This document shows positions 8,432-16,738 of a stretch of 64,000 bases of DNA, in pieces. The position numbers and the translations under genes are program-made. The stretch lies in contig DATMRW010000013.1 in the NCBI GenBank assembly GCA_035565775.1, forward strand, positions 1 to 64,000, read 5' to 3'. The notes below the pieces were generated by a model. That model saw nothing but the letters and a program-made list of their open reading frames with translations. It was not told the DNA's origin and searched no databases. Numbering within the stretch: the stretch's first letter is position 1; every line of letters begins with the position of its first letter. The stretch is from PRO6 sp035565775. GTDB taxonomy: Bacteria > Pseudomonadota > Alphaproteobacteria > Rhizobiales > Xanthobacteraceae.

Positions 8432-9658
8432 ATGCAGCCGGTCGAGCCCGCCGCAATCCCTGACGAAGCATCGCGCCATTATCCGGGCTGGCGGGTGGTG
8501 GCGCTGTGCTTCGTCACCGCGACCTTCGGCTGGGGACTCGGCTTCTACGGCCACAGCGTTTATCTTGCGGAGCTGCAGCGCCTCCACGGCTGGCCGTCGT
8601 CGCTGATCGCGTCGGCGACGACGATGTTTTATCTGGTCGGCGCGCTGATGGTGGCTTTCATCAGCGAAGCGATGCGCGCGCTCGGCGTGCGCGTCTGCCT
8701 CCTGCTCGGCGTGGCGTGCATGGCGATAGCGGCGCTGCTGCTCGGCCAGATCACGTCGCCGTGGCAGCTCTATGCCGTGTATTTTCTGATGGCGTTCGGC
8801 TGGGCCGGCACCAGCCTCGGCGCGATCACGACAACGCTCGGCCTCTGGTTCAACAAGCGACGCGGCATGGCGATCAGTCTTGCGCTGAACGGCGCGAGCT
8901 GCGGCGGCATTGTCGGCGTCCCGCTGCTCGTGGCAGCGATCGGGCAGTTCGGCTTCAGCCATGCCGTGATGCTTGCGGCGGCGCTGACGGTGCTGGTGCT
9001 CGTGCCGATGATCTTCTGGTGTGTCGGCACGCCGCCGGCCGATCGCACGCTCGTCAATGCCGCAGCGCCGCCGTCGTCGGGGCGGATCCGTGCCGAGGCG
9101 CTGCAGACGGTGGCCTTCCGCACGGTAACGATTGCCTTCTCCTTGATGCTGTTCGCGCAGGTCGGCTTCATCGTCCACCTGATCTCGTTTCTCGATCCGA
9201 TCGTCGGCCGCGAGCACGCCGCGGTGGCGATCTCGATCATGACCGCGATGGCGGTGGTCGGGCGGGTGCTGTTTTCCACCGTGATCGACCGGCTGGACCA
9301 GCGGCTGGCATCGGCGCTGTCGTTTCTCAGCCAGGCGCTGGCGCTGCTGCTCATCATCAACACCAGCGATGTCCGCCTGATCTATCTCGCGAGCGCGGTG
9401 TTCGGTTTTTCCGTCGGCAACCTGATCACGCTGCCCGCGCTGATCGTTCAGCGCGAATTCCCGCCTTACGCGTTCGGCGTCCTGATCAGCCTCGTCACGG
9501 CGGTATCGCAGGTGGTCTATTCGATGGGGCCGGGCGCGATCGGTTTTCTGCGCGACCTGTCCGGCAGCTATGTCGTACCCTTCGCAACTTGCATCGCATT
9601 GCAGCTCGTCGCCGCGGCGCTGGTGCTGGTGCGCGGACGGCCCGCGCCGACGGTGTGA
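8432..9658 (+). CDS. MFS transporter
   Basis: A 408-residue major facilitator with about twelve membrane segments and a central cytoplasmic loop near residues 195-220. The first periplasmic loop (FGWGLGFYGHSVYLAELQR) and the N-half pattern FNKRRGMAISLALNGASCGG, the family's loop 4-5 region, resemble transporters for monocarboxylates or aromatic acids. ATG 8432 follows the SDR gene by 96 bases. It probably imports the substrate or exports a product of the neighbouring hydrolase and dehydrogenase; the cargo is unknown. It ends 9 bases before the convergent VOC gene. Confidence 0.9.
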   Translation: MQPVEPAAIPDEASRHYPGWRVVALCFVTATFGWGLGFYGHSVYLAELQRLHGWPSSLIASATTMFYLVGALMVAFISEAMRALGVRVCLLLGVACMAIAALLLGQITSPWQLYAVYFLMAFGWAGTSLGAITTTLGLWFNKRRGMAISLALNGASCGGIVGVPLLVAAIGQFGFSHAVMLAAALTVLVLVPMIFWCVGTPPADRTLVNAAAPPSSGRIRAEALQTVAFRTVTIAFSLMLFAQVGFIVHLISFLDPIVGREHAAVAISIMTAMAVVGRVLFSTVIDRLDQRLASALSFLSQALALLLIINTSDVRLIYLASAVFGFSVGNLITLPALIVQREFPPYAFGVLISLVTAVSQVVYSMGPGAIGFLRDLSGSYVVPFATCIALQLVAAALVLVRGRPAPTV

Positions 9659-9667
9659 GAGGGGCGA

Positions 9668-10171
9668 TCAGCGCTCGGCGAGCAGCGCCTCGAGATCGAG
9701 GGGCCGCGTGTACATCGACAGATTGCCGTCGGCATCGCGCGGCCATTCCGCCTCGGGCCGGTCCCAATAGAGCTCGACGCCGTTTTCATCGGGATCGCGC
9801 AGGTACAGCGCATGGCTGACGCCGTGGTCGCTCGCCCCGTCCAGCGGAATGCGCGCGGCGATCAGCCGGTGCAGCGCATCGCCGAGCGCGGCGCGGGTCG
9901 GATAAAGAATGGCGAGATGGAAGAGGCCCGTCGTGCCCGGCGCCGGCGGCTGCCCGCCGAAACTTTCCCAGGTGTTGATCGCGATGTGATGATGATAGCC
10001 GCCGGCGGAGAGAAAGACCGTGTGTTGGCCCATCCGCTGGGTTACCGCGAAGCCGAGCACGTCGCGATAGAATCCAAGCGAACGCTCGATATCGGCCACC
10101 TTGAGGTGGACGTGGCCGATCCGCGTGCGTGTATCGACGGGATGGGTGGGACTGGTGGGGCTGGCGGACAT
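9668..10171 (-). CDS. VOC family protein (catechol 2,3-dioxygenase/glyoxalase-like)
   Basis: A 167-residue vicinal-oxygen-chelate protein with two beta-alpha-beta-beta-beta modules. The likely metal-binding triad is His in GHVHLKV, His in LFHLAILYP and Glu in NGVELYWD. The YHHHIAINTW stretch resembles CatE-type extradiol dioxygenases, but the protein is only about half their usual 280-300 residues, so it may be a single-domain dioxygenase, lyase or isomerase. ATG 10171 starts the gene, divergent from the acyl-CoA dehydrogenase pair with 167 bases between. A role in the same catabolic set is plausible but inferred only from position. Confidence 0.8.
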   Translation of the reverse strand: MSASPTSPTHPVDTRTRIGHVHLKVADIERSLGFYRDVLGFAVTQRMGQHTVFLSAGGYHHHIAINTWESFGGQPPAPGTTGLFHLAILYPTRAALGDALHRLIAARIPLDGASDHGVSHALYLRDPDENGVELYWDRPEAEWPRDADGNLSMYTRPLDLEALLAER

Positions 10172-10338
10172 GCTTCGGTTTCCTGTGCTGCTGGGCTGAA
10201 TATGGGCGGCGGATGGCGCCGTACAAGCCGGGCCTCGCGCCGCCGCCAGCAGGCCGGCGTTGCAATCCGCGCCGGGGCGCTTAAAATTTCTTCAGGCCGC
10301 GCTGCCGGCGATCCCAAGAACAACAACGGAAGCAGAAA

Positions 10339-11535
10339 ATGGAAACGTCCGAAGGAAATCTTGATCATTTCCGGAGCGAGACCCGAAGCTGGCTGGAGGC
10401 GAACTGCCCGGCCGAGATGCGCCGGCCCGTGATCAAGGAAGAGGACGTCTTCTGGGGCGGGCGCAATGCGCATTTTTCCTCCGCTGCGCAGCAAGCGTGG
10501 TTCGAGCGGATGCGCGACCGCGGCTGGACGGTTCCCAACTGGCCCGAGCGTTATGGCGGCGGCGGCCTTGGCCCGCAGCAGACCAAAATCCTGCGCGAGG
10601 AAATGGCGGCGATCGGCGCCCGGCTGCCGCTGTCGAGTTTCGGCATCTGGATGCTCGGCCCGGCGCTGCTCAAATACGGCACCGAGGCGCAGAAGCTCGA
10701 GCATCTGCCGAAAATCGCCCGCGGCGAAATCCGCTGGTGCCAGGGCTATTCCGAGCCGAATGCGGGGTCGGACCTCGCCTCGCTGCAGACCCGCGCCGAG
10801 GCCGATGGCGACGACTTCATCATCAACGGCCAGAAGATCTGGACCTCCTATGCGAACTATGCCGACTGGATCTTCTGCCTCGTGCGCACCGATCCCGCGG
10901 CGAAGAAGCACGAAGGCATCAGTTTCATTCTGTTCGACATGACCTCTCCCGGCGTTTCGACCAAGCCGATCCTGCTGATCTCGGGCAAGTCGCCATTCTG
11001 CGAAACGTTTTTCGACAATGTCCGCGTTCCGCAGTCGCATGTCGTCGGGCAGGTCAATCGCGGCTGGGATGTCGCAAAATATCTGTTGCAGCATGAGCGC
11101 GCGATGATCAGCGGCATGGGCGAGCGCGGCGCGGGCCGTCCGCTCGGGCAGGTGGCGGCGGACAGCGTCGGCGCCGACGAACAGGGGCGCCTCGATGACC
11201 CGATGCTGCGCGGGCAGATCGCGGCCTTCGAGATCGACGAGGCGGCGCTTGCCTGTGCGGCGGAGCGCTTCACCGACATGGCCAAGGCGGGCAAGGCGCA
11301 TCCGGCGTTTTCGTCGGCGATGAAATATTACGGCACCGAGCTGAACAAGCGGCGGCATGAACTTTTGATGTCGGCCGGCGGCATCGACGCGCTTGAATGG
11401 GAAAGCGGCCGCTCCCACGAGGGCGAGCGGGCGCGGGCCTGGCTGCGGACAAAGGCGAATTCGATCGAGGGCGGGACCAGCGAGGTGATGCTCGGCATCG
11501 TCGCCAAGCGCATCCTTGAGCTGCCCGGCGCGTGA
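10339..11535 (+). CDS. Acyl-CoA dehydrogenase, probable catalytic subunit
   Basis: A 398-residue FAD-dependent acyl-CoA dehydrogenase. The FAD-contacting stretch CQGYSEPNAGSDLASLQT (residues ~134-151) and the WTSYANYADW segment are typical. The C-terminal IEGGTSEV motif near residue 377 carries a Glu at the place of the catalytic base of MCAD-type enzymes. It introduces a 2,3-double bond into an acyl-CoA thioester. A second, divergent paralogue follows 60 bases downstream and lacks this motif; in steroid- and dicarboxylate-degrading bacteria such pairs form alpha2beta2 enzymes. A heteromer is therefore inferred. The substrate is not known; the genomic setting suggests a bulky or cyclic acyl-CoA. 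Confidence 0.9.
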   Translation: METSEGNLDHFRSETRSWLEANCPAEMRRPVIKEEDVFWGGRNAHFSSAAQQAWFERMRDRGWTVPNWPERYGGGGLGPQQTKILREEMAAIGARLPLSSFGIWMLGPALLKYGTEAQKLEHLPKIARGEIRWCQGYSEPNAGSDLASLQTRAEADGDDFIINGQKIWTSYANYADWIFCLVRTDPAAKKHEGISFILFDMTSPGVSTKPILLISGKSPFCETFFDNVRVPQSHVVGQVNRGWDVAKYLLQHERAMISGMGERGAGRPLGQVAADSVGADEQGRLDDPMLRGQIAAFEIDEAALACAAERFTDMAKAGKAHPAFSSAMKYYGTELNKRRHELLMSAGGIDALEWESGRSHEGERARAWLRTKANSIEGGTSEVMLGIVAKRILELPGA

Positions 11536-11595
11536 TGGCCGATTGCCGTCACGCCGCCACCTCTTGCACGAAACCTCATAAAACCGGATTGAAAC

Positions 11596-12735
11596 ATGGC
11601 CCTTGTTCTCACTGAAGAGCAGTCGATGCTCAGCGACAGCGCCCGCGGTCTGATCGGCGAAAAGGCGCCGGTGGCGCATCTTCGCCAGCTTCGCGATACC
11701 AAGGATGCGACGGGTTTCTCGCGCGAGCTGTGGCGCGCTTTCGCCGAGATGGGATTTGCCGGCCTTTTGGTGCCCGATGAGTTCGGCGGCTCCGGGCTTG
11801 GCTGTGTCGAGGCCGGCATCGTGATGGAGGAGATCGGCCGCAACCTCACGCCCTCGCCATTTCTTTCGACCGCGGTGCTTGCCGCGACGGCGCTTTCGCG
11901 CGCGGGCAGCGGCGCGCAAAAGTCCGAATATCTGACGAGGCTCGCGGCGGGCGACCTGATCGCTGCGCTTGCCGTCGACGAGGGTGCAAAGCATCGCCCG
12001 CTCATGACGGCGATGACGGCGCAGCGTTCCGGCAACGGTTTCCGCCTCAACGGCGCAAAGGCGCTGGTGGTCGATGGCCATGTGGCCGATCTTCTCATCG
12101 TCGCCGCGCGGACTTCCGGCGCGGCCGGTGAAGCTGGCGGGCTGACGCTGTTTCTTGTCGATCCCAAAGCGAAGGGCATCGGGGTCGAGCGTACCGTGAT
12201 GGTCGATGCGCATAATGCCGCGCGGATCCAATTCGATGATGTCGAAGTCGACGCCGACAGCGTGCTCGGCGAAGTCGATCTCGGCGGCGAGCTGCTGGAA
12301 GGCGTTCTCAATGTCGGCCGCGCGGTGGTTGCGTCCGAGATGGTCGGCTGCGGCGAGGAGGCGTTCTCCCGCACCGTGACCTATCTGAAAGAGCGCAAGC
12401 AGTTCGGTCGCCTGATCGGAGAATTCCAGGCGTTGCAGCACCGTGCGGCGCATCTCTATTGCGAGATAGAGATCACCCGCGCCGCCGTGCTCAAGGCGCA
12501 GCAATTGCTCGACGACGGCGCGCCCCAGGCCGCTGCCGCCGTTGCGGTCGCCAAGGCGCGGGCCGGGACGACCGTGACCCTTGCCGTGCAGGAGGCGGTG
12601 CAGATGCATGGCGGCATGGGCATGACCGACCAGTTTGACGTCGGCCTGTTCATGAAGCGCGCGCGGGTCTGTCAGGAGCTGTTCGGCGATGCCAATTTCC
12701 ACGCCGATCAACTCGCGCGCCTGAAGGGCTTTTAG
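11596..12735 (+). CDS. Acyl-CoA dehydrogenase, probable non-catalytic partner subunit
   Basis: A 379-residue acyl-CoA dehydrogenase homologue with the complete N-terminal helical, middle beta and C-terminal helical domains. The C-terminal part reads MHGGMGMTDQFDVGLFMKRA and ends without the EGT/EGG catalytic-loop motif of its upstream neighbour, as in beta subunits of heteromeric acyl-CoA dehydrogenases. The FAD-domain pattern around residues 120-145 is also degenerate (no SEPNAGSD). It is 60 bases downstream of and co-directional with the catalytic homologue, so the two probably form one enzyme. A strong hairpin at 12783-12807 follows the gene. Confidence 0.85.
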   Translation: MALVLTEEQSMLSDSARGLIGEKAPVAHLRQLRDTKDATGFSRELWRAFAEMGFAGLLVPDEFGGSGLGCVEAGIVMEEIGRNLTPSPFLSTAVLAATALSRAGSGAQKSEYLTRLAAGDLIAALAVDEGAKHRPLMTAMTAQRSGNGFRLNGAKALVVDGHVADLLIVAARTSGAAGEAGGLTLFLVDPKAKGIGVERTVMVDAHNAARIQFDDVEVDADSVLGEVDLGGELLEGVLNVGRAVVASEMVGCGEEAFSRTVTYLKERKQFGRLIGEFQALQHRAAHLYCEIEITRAAVLKAQQLLDDGAPQAAAAVAVAKARAGTTVTLAVQEAVQMHGGMGMTDQFDVGLFMKRARVCQELFGDANFHADQLARLKGF

Positions 12736-12782
12736 GATCTTTAGCCGGAACGAACCGTTCGGCTGTGCATCTATTGACGTTA

Positions 12783-12807
12783 GCGCCGGGAAATAACTTC
12801 CCGGCGC
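12783..12807 (+). terminator. Hairpin after acyl-CoA dehydrogenase pair
   Basis: A perfect 10-bp inverted repeat (12783-12792 and 12798-12807) with a 5-base ATAAC loop lies 48 bases after the stop codon. It is followed by AGTTTGGTATTT and not a clean T-run, so it is a probable but imperfect intrinsic terminator. It also separates this operon from the iron-operator-like palindromes just downstream. Confidence 0.55.
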
Positions 12808-12818
12808 AGTTTGGTATT

Positions 12819-12869
12819 TGCAAGTGGATCGCATTTGCAGTAACAACTGCCAGATGCAAGTGACTTGCA
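12819..12869. promoter_or_regulatory. Fur-like palindromes upstream of exbB (presumed iron-responsive operator)
   Basis: A perfect 7-1-7 palindrome, TGCAAGTGACTTGCA (12855-12869), and an imperfect related copy (TGCAA at 12819-12823, TTGCA at 12835-12839) lie 150-210 bases before the exbB ATG. The TGCAA...TTGCA core matches, from memory, the alphaproteobacterial Fur/Mur-family operator, and exbB-exbD-tonB operons are commonly iron-regulated. The palindromes are seen directly; the regulator (Fur/Mur, or another) is inferred. Confidence 0.55.
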
Positions 12870-13027
12870 ACTGAGCGGGGCCTCCACCGTACCTCAAGGG
12901 CATACTTTTGAGGGATTCTGGGACAACTCTCGCCGGGCTCAGTGTAGCAAGGGCGCAGTTCGGGGCTTTTCGCCCACAAATTACCGGCGGCCGGTGCATT
13001 CCGGCGGCTGATCGAAAGGCGACATTG

Positions 13028-13969
13028 ATGGTACGGCTCACGCGGGCAACCTTTGCGGCTCTCATTCTTCTTGGTTTCGGTTCAGTGCCATTGGCCGCCC
13101 AGACCAGCATGCCGCCGCCGCCCGCCGCCGCGACCGCGCCGAGCACGTCACCTCCGGCCGATGCCCCGGCCATCGATCCCGCTCAGGCGCCGGTCGCGTC
13201 CGATCCGGCCGCCCAGCCGGCGCCCGCAGCGGCTGCGCCGTCCCCCTCGGTTGCCACGGCTCTATTGCCCCACGATCTGTCGCCCTGGGGCATGTTCATG
13301 CAGGCCGATATCGTCGTGAAGGCGGTGATGATCGGCTTGGCGCTGGCATCGCTGCTGACGTGGACGGTGTGGCTCGCCAAGGGGCTGGAGCTTGCGTCGG
13401 CGCAGCGCCGTGCGCGAAGTGCGGTCCGCAAGCTGCAGCGCGCGAACAGCCTGGCTGCCGCGCAGCAGGAAATCGCCGATGGCTGGACCCGCAAGGGCGC
13501 GGTTGCCGAGCTCGTCGCCCTTGCCGAGCGCGAATTGCAGCGTTCGGCGCGGCTTGCCGGCGACGGCATCAAGGAGCGGCTGGCGATCGCGCTGTCGCGG
13601 GTCGAGGCCAAGGCCGGCCGCGACATGTCGCGCGGCACCGGCCTTCTTGCCACCATCGGCGCCACGGCCCCCTTCGTCGGCCTGTTCGGCACGGTGTGGG
13701 GCATCATGAATTCGTTCATCGGCATTTCCCAGTCCAAGACCACCAATCTTGCGGTGGTCGCGCCCGGCATTGCCGAAGCGTTGCTGGCAACTGCGCTCGG
13801 TCTGGTCGCCGCGATTCCGGCGGTGATCATCTACAACATGTTCGCCCGCGCGATGGCCGGCTACCGGGCGCTGTTGTCGGATGCATCCGGCGAGATCCTG
13901 CAGCATGTGTCCCGCGATCTCGATCGCTATGACGCAGGCGAGGACAACATGCGCCGCGCGGCGGAGTGA
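13028..13969 (+). CDS. exbB: TonB-system energizer ExbB
   Basis: A 313-residue inner-membrane proton-channel subunit of the TonB complex, which energises outer-membrane siderophore, haem and cobalamin receptors. Residues 1-23 are a signal sequence, followed by a ~55-residue Pro/Ala-rich periplasmic stretch, the alphaproteobacterial extended form. The MotA/TolQ/ExbB domain has three membrane segments (starting near residues 98, 213 and 255); the core reads LLATIGATAPFVGLFGTVWG. ATG 13028 is preferred to an upstream in-frame start at 12908 because the protein then begins directly with the signal sequence. First gene of exbB-exbD-tonB, behind Fur-like palindromes. Confidence 0.93.
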   Translation: MVRLTRATFAALILLGFGSVPLAAQTSMPPPPAAATAPSTSPPADAPAIDPAQAPVASDPAAQPAPAAAAPSPSVATALLPHDLSPWGMFMQADIVVKAVMIGLALASLLTWTVWLAKGLELASAQRRARSAVRKLQRANSLAAAQQEIADGWTRKGAVAELVALAERELQRSARLAGDGIKERLAIALSRVEAKAGRDMSRGTGLLATIGATAPFVGLFGTVWGIMNSFIGISQSKTTNLAVVAPGIAEALLATALGLVAAIPAVIIYNMFARAMAGYRALLSDASGEILQHVSRDLDRYDAGEDNMRRAAE

Positions 13970-13972
13970 GCC

Positions 13973-14416
13973 ATGGCGGTTTCCCTCAAGGACCCGCAGG
14001 ACGGCGGGCTCGACGAAGTGAGCGAGATCAACGTCACGCCGTTCATCGACGTGATGCTGGTGCTCCTGATCATCTTCATGGTTGCGGCCCCCCTCTCGAC
14101 GGTCGACGTCGCGGTGGATCTGCCGGTTTCCAATGCCCAGCCGCAGCCGCGCCCGGACAAGCCGCTGTTTTTGACCGTGAAGCAGGATCTGACGCTGTCG
14201 CTCGGCAATGACGAGGTGCCGCGCGCCGCGTTGCAATCGACCCTCGACCGACAGAGCGAGCACAATCGCGAGCAGCGGGTATTTCTGCGTGCGGATGGCG
14301 CGGTTGCCTATCGCGAGCTGATGGCGGTGATGAACCTTCTGCGCGAAGCCGGCTATCTCAAGGTCGCGCTGGTCGGGCTCGAGGACCTCTCCGGCGCGCC
14401 GAACGGGGCGAAGTGA
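13973..14416 (+). CDS. exbD: TonB system transport protein ExbD
   Basis: A 147-residue protein with one N-terminal membrane segment (PFIDVMLVLLIIFMVAAPL, residues ~22-40) carrying the conserved Asp needed for proton translocation in the ExbB-ExbD channel, then a periplasmic domain. ExbD dimerises inside the ExbB pentamer and drives TonB. Length and motif are fully typical. It starts 3 bases after the exbB stop and its stop overlaps the tonB start, so the operon is tightly coupled. Confidence 0.95.
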   Translation: MAVSLKDPQDGGLDEVSEINVTPFIDVMLVLLIIFMVAAPLSTVDVAVDLPVSNAQPQPRPDKPLFLTVKQDLTLSLGNDEVPRAALQSTLDRQSEHNREQRVFLRADGAVAYRELMAVMNLLREAGYLKVALVGLEDLSGAPNGAK

Positions 14417-15228
14417 TGCTGGGCCTGCGAGATCCGGATGCGCGCGAGGGCGGCGCGGGCTGGCTTGCACCCGCTCTGCGCTGGACCACAGCCGGGCTGG
14501 TGGTGGCGGGGGTGCATGCCGGCGGCGTATGGCTGGCGATGAACTGGCCGCACGCGGCCGAGCCGAGCGGCGCGCCGCCTGCGGCGATGATGGTTGAGCT
14601 GGCGCCGCTCGCGGTTGCGCCGGAGACGCCGCAGAACGATATCGCGCCCGGCCCGGAGATGGTCGAGACGGAGCCGGAGCCGGAAACCGAGGTCGAGCCC
14701 AAGGTCGAGCCTAAAAAGCCGGTCGAGATGGCCGAGCCGCAGCCCGAACCTGAAATCAAGACGCCCGAGCCGCCGCCACAGGTCAAGGCCGAGGCAGTGT
14801 TGCCGCCGCCGAAGGTCGAGCCGCCGAAGCCGGTGAAGAAAAAAGTGGAGCGCAAGCCTCCCGCGCCGCGCACCTCTGCGCCGCAGAGCCTGCACGCGGC
14901 AGCCGCCGAGCGGGCCGCTGCGCCGACCGTCGGTGCTTCGGCCTCGACGGCCGCGGCGCAGGCGAGCTGGCGCAGCGCGCTGATGGCGCATCTCAATAGT
15001 CACAAGCGCTTCCCGCCCGGCGGCGGGCAGGGCGTGGCGACGGTTGGCTTCAGCATCAACCGCAGCGGTGGTGTCACGTCGGCGCGCCTGGTGCGCTCCT
15101 CCGGTGATGCGCTGCTCGATGCGGAAGCGGTCAGCATGCTGCGCCGCGCCAGTCCCGTGCCGGCACCGCCGCCGGATGTTCCGGGCAACCCGATTTCGCT
15201 CACCGTGCCGGTGCGTTTCGCGCGCTGA
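14416..15228 (+). CDS. tonB: Energy transducer TonB
   Basis: A 270-residue TonB-family protein: one N-terminal membrane anchor (residues ~21-42), a long periplasmic linker rich in Pro, Glu and Lys (about 60-160), and the C-terminal TonB domain (about 180-270) with the VATVGFSINRSGGVTSARLV core and a terminal LTVPVRF strand. It spans the periplasm and pulls on the TonB box of outer-membrane receptors. ATG 14416 overlaps the exbD stop (TGATG); a GTG at 14413 is an alternative. The linker's alternating acidic/basic Pro repeats are normal for the family. It ends the operon, convergent with marR. Confidence 0.9.
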   Translation: MLGLRDPDAREGGAGWLAPALRWTTAGLVVAGVHAGGVWLAMNWPHAAEPSGAPPAAMMVELAPLAVAPETPQNDIAPGPEMVETEPEPETEVEPKVEPKKPVEMAEPQPEPEIKTPEPPPQVKAEAVLPPPKVEPPKPVKKKVERKPPAPRTSAPQSLHAAAAERAAAPTVGASASTAAAQASWRSALMAHLNSHKRFPPGGGQGVATVGFSINRSGGVTSARLVRSSGDALLDAEAVSMLRRASPVPAPPPDVPGNPISLTVPVRFAR

Positions 15229-15237
15229 GGGGCGCCC

Positions 15238-15792
15238 TCAATCTCTGGGCTGCGCCTTCTTCGGCTTCGGCGCGGGGGCGGTTTTGGCCGCGGCCCTGCC
15301 GGCGGATTTTGGCTTGATCGGGCGCATCGGCGCGCGCGAATTGTCGTTGTTGAGATCGACCAGCTGCGCCAGCAGTTTCATGATGGTTTTCTGGTCTTTG
15401 GCCGGCAGCGGCGCGAGCATGCGCTCCTGCGCGCGGTCGACCAGCGGAATCGCCTTTTCCAGCAGCCGCTGTCCTTTTTGAGACAGATGCAGGTGTTTCA
15501 CCCTCCGGTCTTCCGGCGTCGCCCGGCGCGTGATCAGGCCCTTGGTTTCCAGCCGCTCCATCACGCTGCCGAGGGTTGAGCGGTCAAACGCGATCAGCGC
15601 CGAAAGCCTCGTCGCATCGACGCCGGGATAATCGCGGATAGCGACCAGCGTCGCATACTGCACCGGGGTCAGGTCGAGCGGGGCGCATTCCTCCATGAAG
15701 ATCGCCACCGCGATCTGCTGCATCCGCCGAAACAGGTGCCCCGGCTTCAGGTAGACATCGTCCATCGAATGCGCCGACTCGTTATTCGGCAT
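15238..15792 (-). CDS. MarR family transcriptional regulator
   Basis: A 184-residue winged-helix regulator. The helix-turn-helix spans about residues 55-90 (VDATRLSALIAFDRSTLGSV) and the wing contains TPEDRRVKHLHLSQKG, the MarR DxRxxxxxLT-type signature. A basic Ala/Pro/Lys tail follows. It probably represses its own operon and responds to a small aromatic or electrophilic ligand. ATG 15792 is preferred because upstream in-frame codons lie inside the maiA coding region; the start then overlaps the maiA stop by 11 bases. It is co-transcribed with maiA on the minus strand, so it may control aromatic-acid (tyrosine/homogentisate) breakdown. Confidence 0.85.
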   Translation of the reverse strand: MPNNESAHSMDDVYLKPGHLFRRMQQIAVAIFMEECAPLDLTPVQYATLVAIRDYPGVDATRLSALIAFDRSTLGSVMERLETKGLITRRATPEDRRVKHLHLSQKGQRLLEKAIPLVDRAQERMLAPLPAKDQKTIMKLLAQLVDLNNDNSRAPMRPIKPKSAGRAAAKTAPAPKPKKAQPRD

Positions 15793-16414
15793 CGATTTGC
15801 CTCTCGGGCGCCGCATCGGCGAAGGCGGGCAGGGCCATGGCCGCGGCTTCCGCCTCCAGCAGACGCGGGAATTTGCCAAGATCTACGCCGAACCGCCGCG
15901 CGTTCACCAGTTGCGGAACGAGGCAGATATCGGCGAGCGTCGGCGCCGCGCCGAAGCAGAACGGCCCCGGCTGATCCGCGATCATTTTCGTGCAGGCGAT
16001 GAAGCCGTCGGTGACGACCCAGCGCACCCATTCGTTCACCGTTTCATCGCCGTGGCCGAGGCTGCGCAGGCGCTCCAAAACCCGCAGGTTCTGCACCGGA
16101 TGAACGTCGCAGGCGATGATCTGGGCGAAGCCGCGGACGCGCGCTCGCATCATCGGATCGGACGGCAGAAGCGGCGGCTCGGGATAGGTCTCGTTGAGCC
16201 ATTCGACGATCGCAAGCGACTGGGTGAGATGCTCGCCATTGTCGAGAACCAGCGTCGGGACCAGCCCCTGCGGGTTGAGCGCCACGTACTCCGGGGCGCG
16301 CTGCTCACCCTTGCGCAAGTGATGCGGAATATGCTCGGCGCCAAGCCCCTTCAGATTGAGCGCGATCCTGACGCGAAAGGCAGCGCTGCTGCGAAAATAA
16401 CCATGCAGCTTCAC
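15782..16414 (-). CDS. maiA: Maleylacetoacetate isomerase (zeta-class glutathione S-transferase)
   Basis: A 210-residue zeta-class GST. The N-terminal thioredoxin-like domain begins KLHGYFRSSAAFRVRIALNL, carrying the SSxxxR(V/I)RIAL active-site signature of maleylacetoacetate isomerase; the helical C-terminal domain has the family's HPVQNLRVL and LADICLVPQL motifs. It uses glutathione to isomerise maleylacetoacetate to fumarylacetoacetate in homogentisate or gentisate degradation. The start is GTG 16414. A sigma-70-like promoter lies at 16472-16499. The overlapping marR gene suggests substrate-responsive control. It could act on maleylpyruvate instead, since the families overlap. Confidence 0.85.
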   Translation of the reverse strand: MKLHGYFRSSAAFRVRIALNLKGLGAEHIPHHLRKGEQRAPEYVALNPQGLVPTLVLDNGEHLTQSLAIVEWLNETYPEPPLLPSDPMMRARVRGFAQIIACDVHPVQNLRVLERLRSLGHGDETVNEWVRWVVTDGFIACTKMIADQPGPFCFGAAPTLADICLVPQLVNARRFGVDLGKFPRLLEAEAAAMALPAFADAAPERQIDAE

Positions 16415-16471
16415 GTTTGTTCTCCTGATGGCGGCTGGCCGGTTGTGTGATCCGCCGCGGCGACTGTCGAA

Positions 16472-16499
16472 CCTATATAATCCGTCAGTATGCTGTCAA
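16472..16499 (-). promoter_or_regulatory. Sigma-70-like promoter of maiA-marR
   Basis: On the minus strand a perfect TTGACA (16499-16494) is followed after 16 bases by TATAGG (16477-16472) within an AT-rich TATATAGG run, about 58 bases before the maiA GTG. The spacing is slightly short but workable. The rest of the 324-base gap 16415-16738 holds no gene I can support; the promoter of the divergent FMN protein gene must also lie here but was not identified. Confidence 0.5.
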
Positions 16500-16738
16500 T
16501 TCCGCTGCGCCGACGCCCGCGCACGTCACGGGGGCCGGATCCGGCGCGGCCCCCGTGAAACTGGCTCTCCTTGCCGGTAGAGCTCGCTCGCCTAACTTTC
16601 TTCCGGTTGTGCCGCTAGACTGCCTGCCGAATCGACCGGACACCGCGACCGCCAATCGTGCCCGCCGTCTTGGCCACGACTGCTGGCCGCTGTCCTGGCC
16701 AGGCGAACAGCCGACACGACAAAAGCCGGGGCGCGAAG

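Noticed and set aside
10042..13173. Open minus-strand frame of 1043 codons opposite the acyl-CoA dehydrogenase pair
   Set aside because: Antisense shadow of two clear genes; the product is His/Arg/Gly-rich without domain pattern. Long antisense frames are usual where third positions are mostly G or C.
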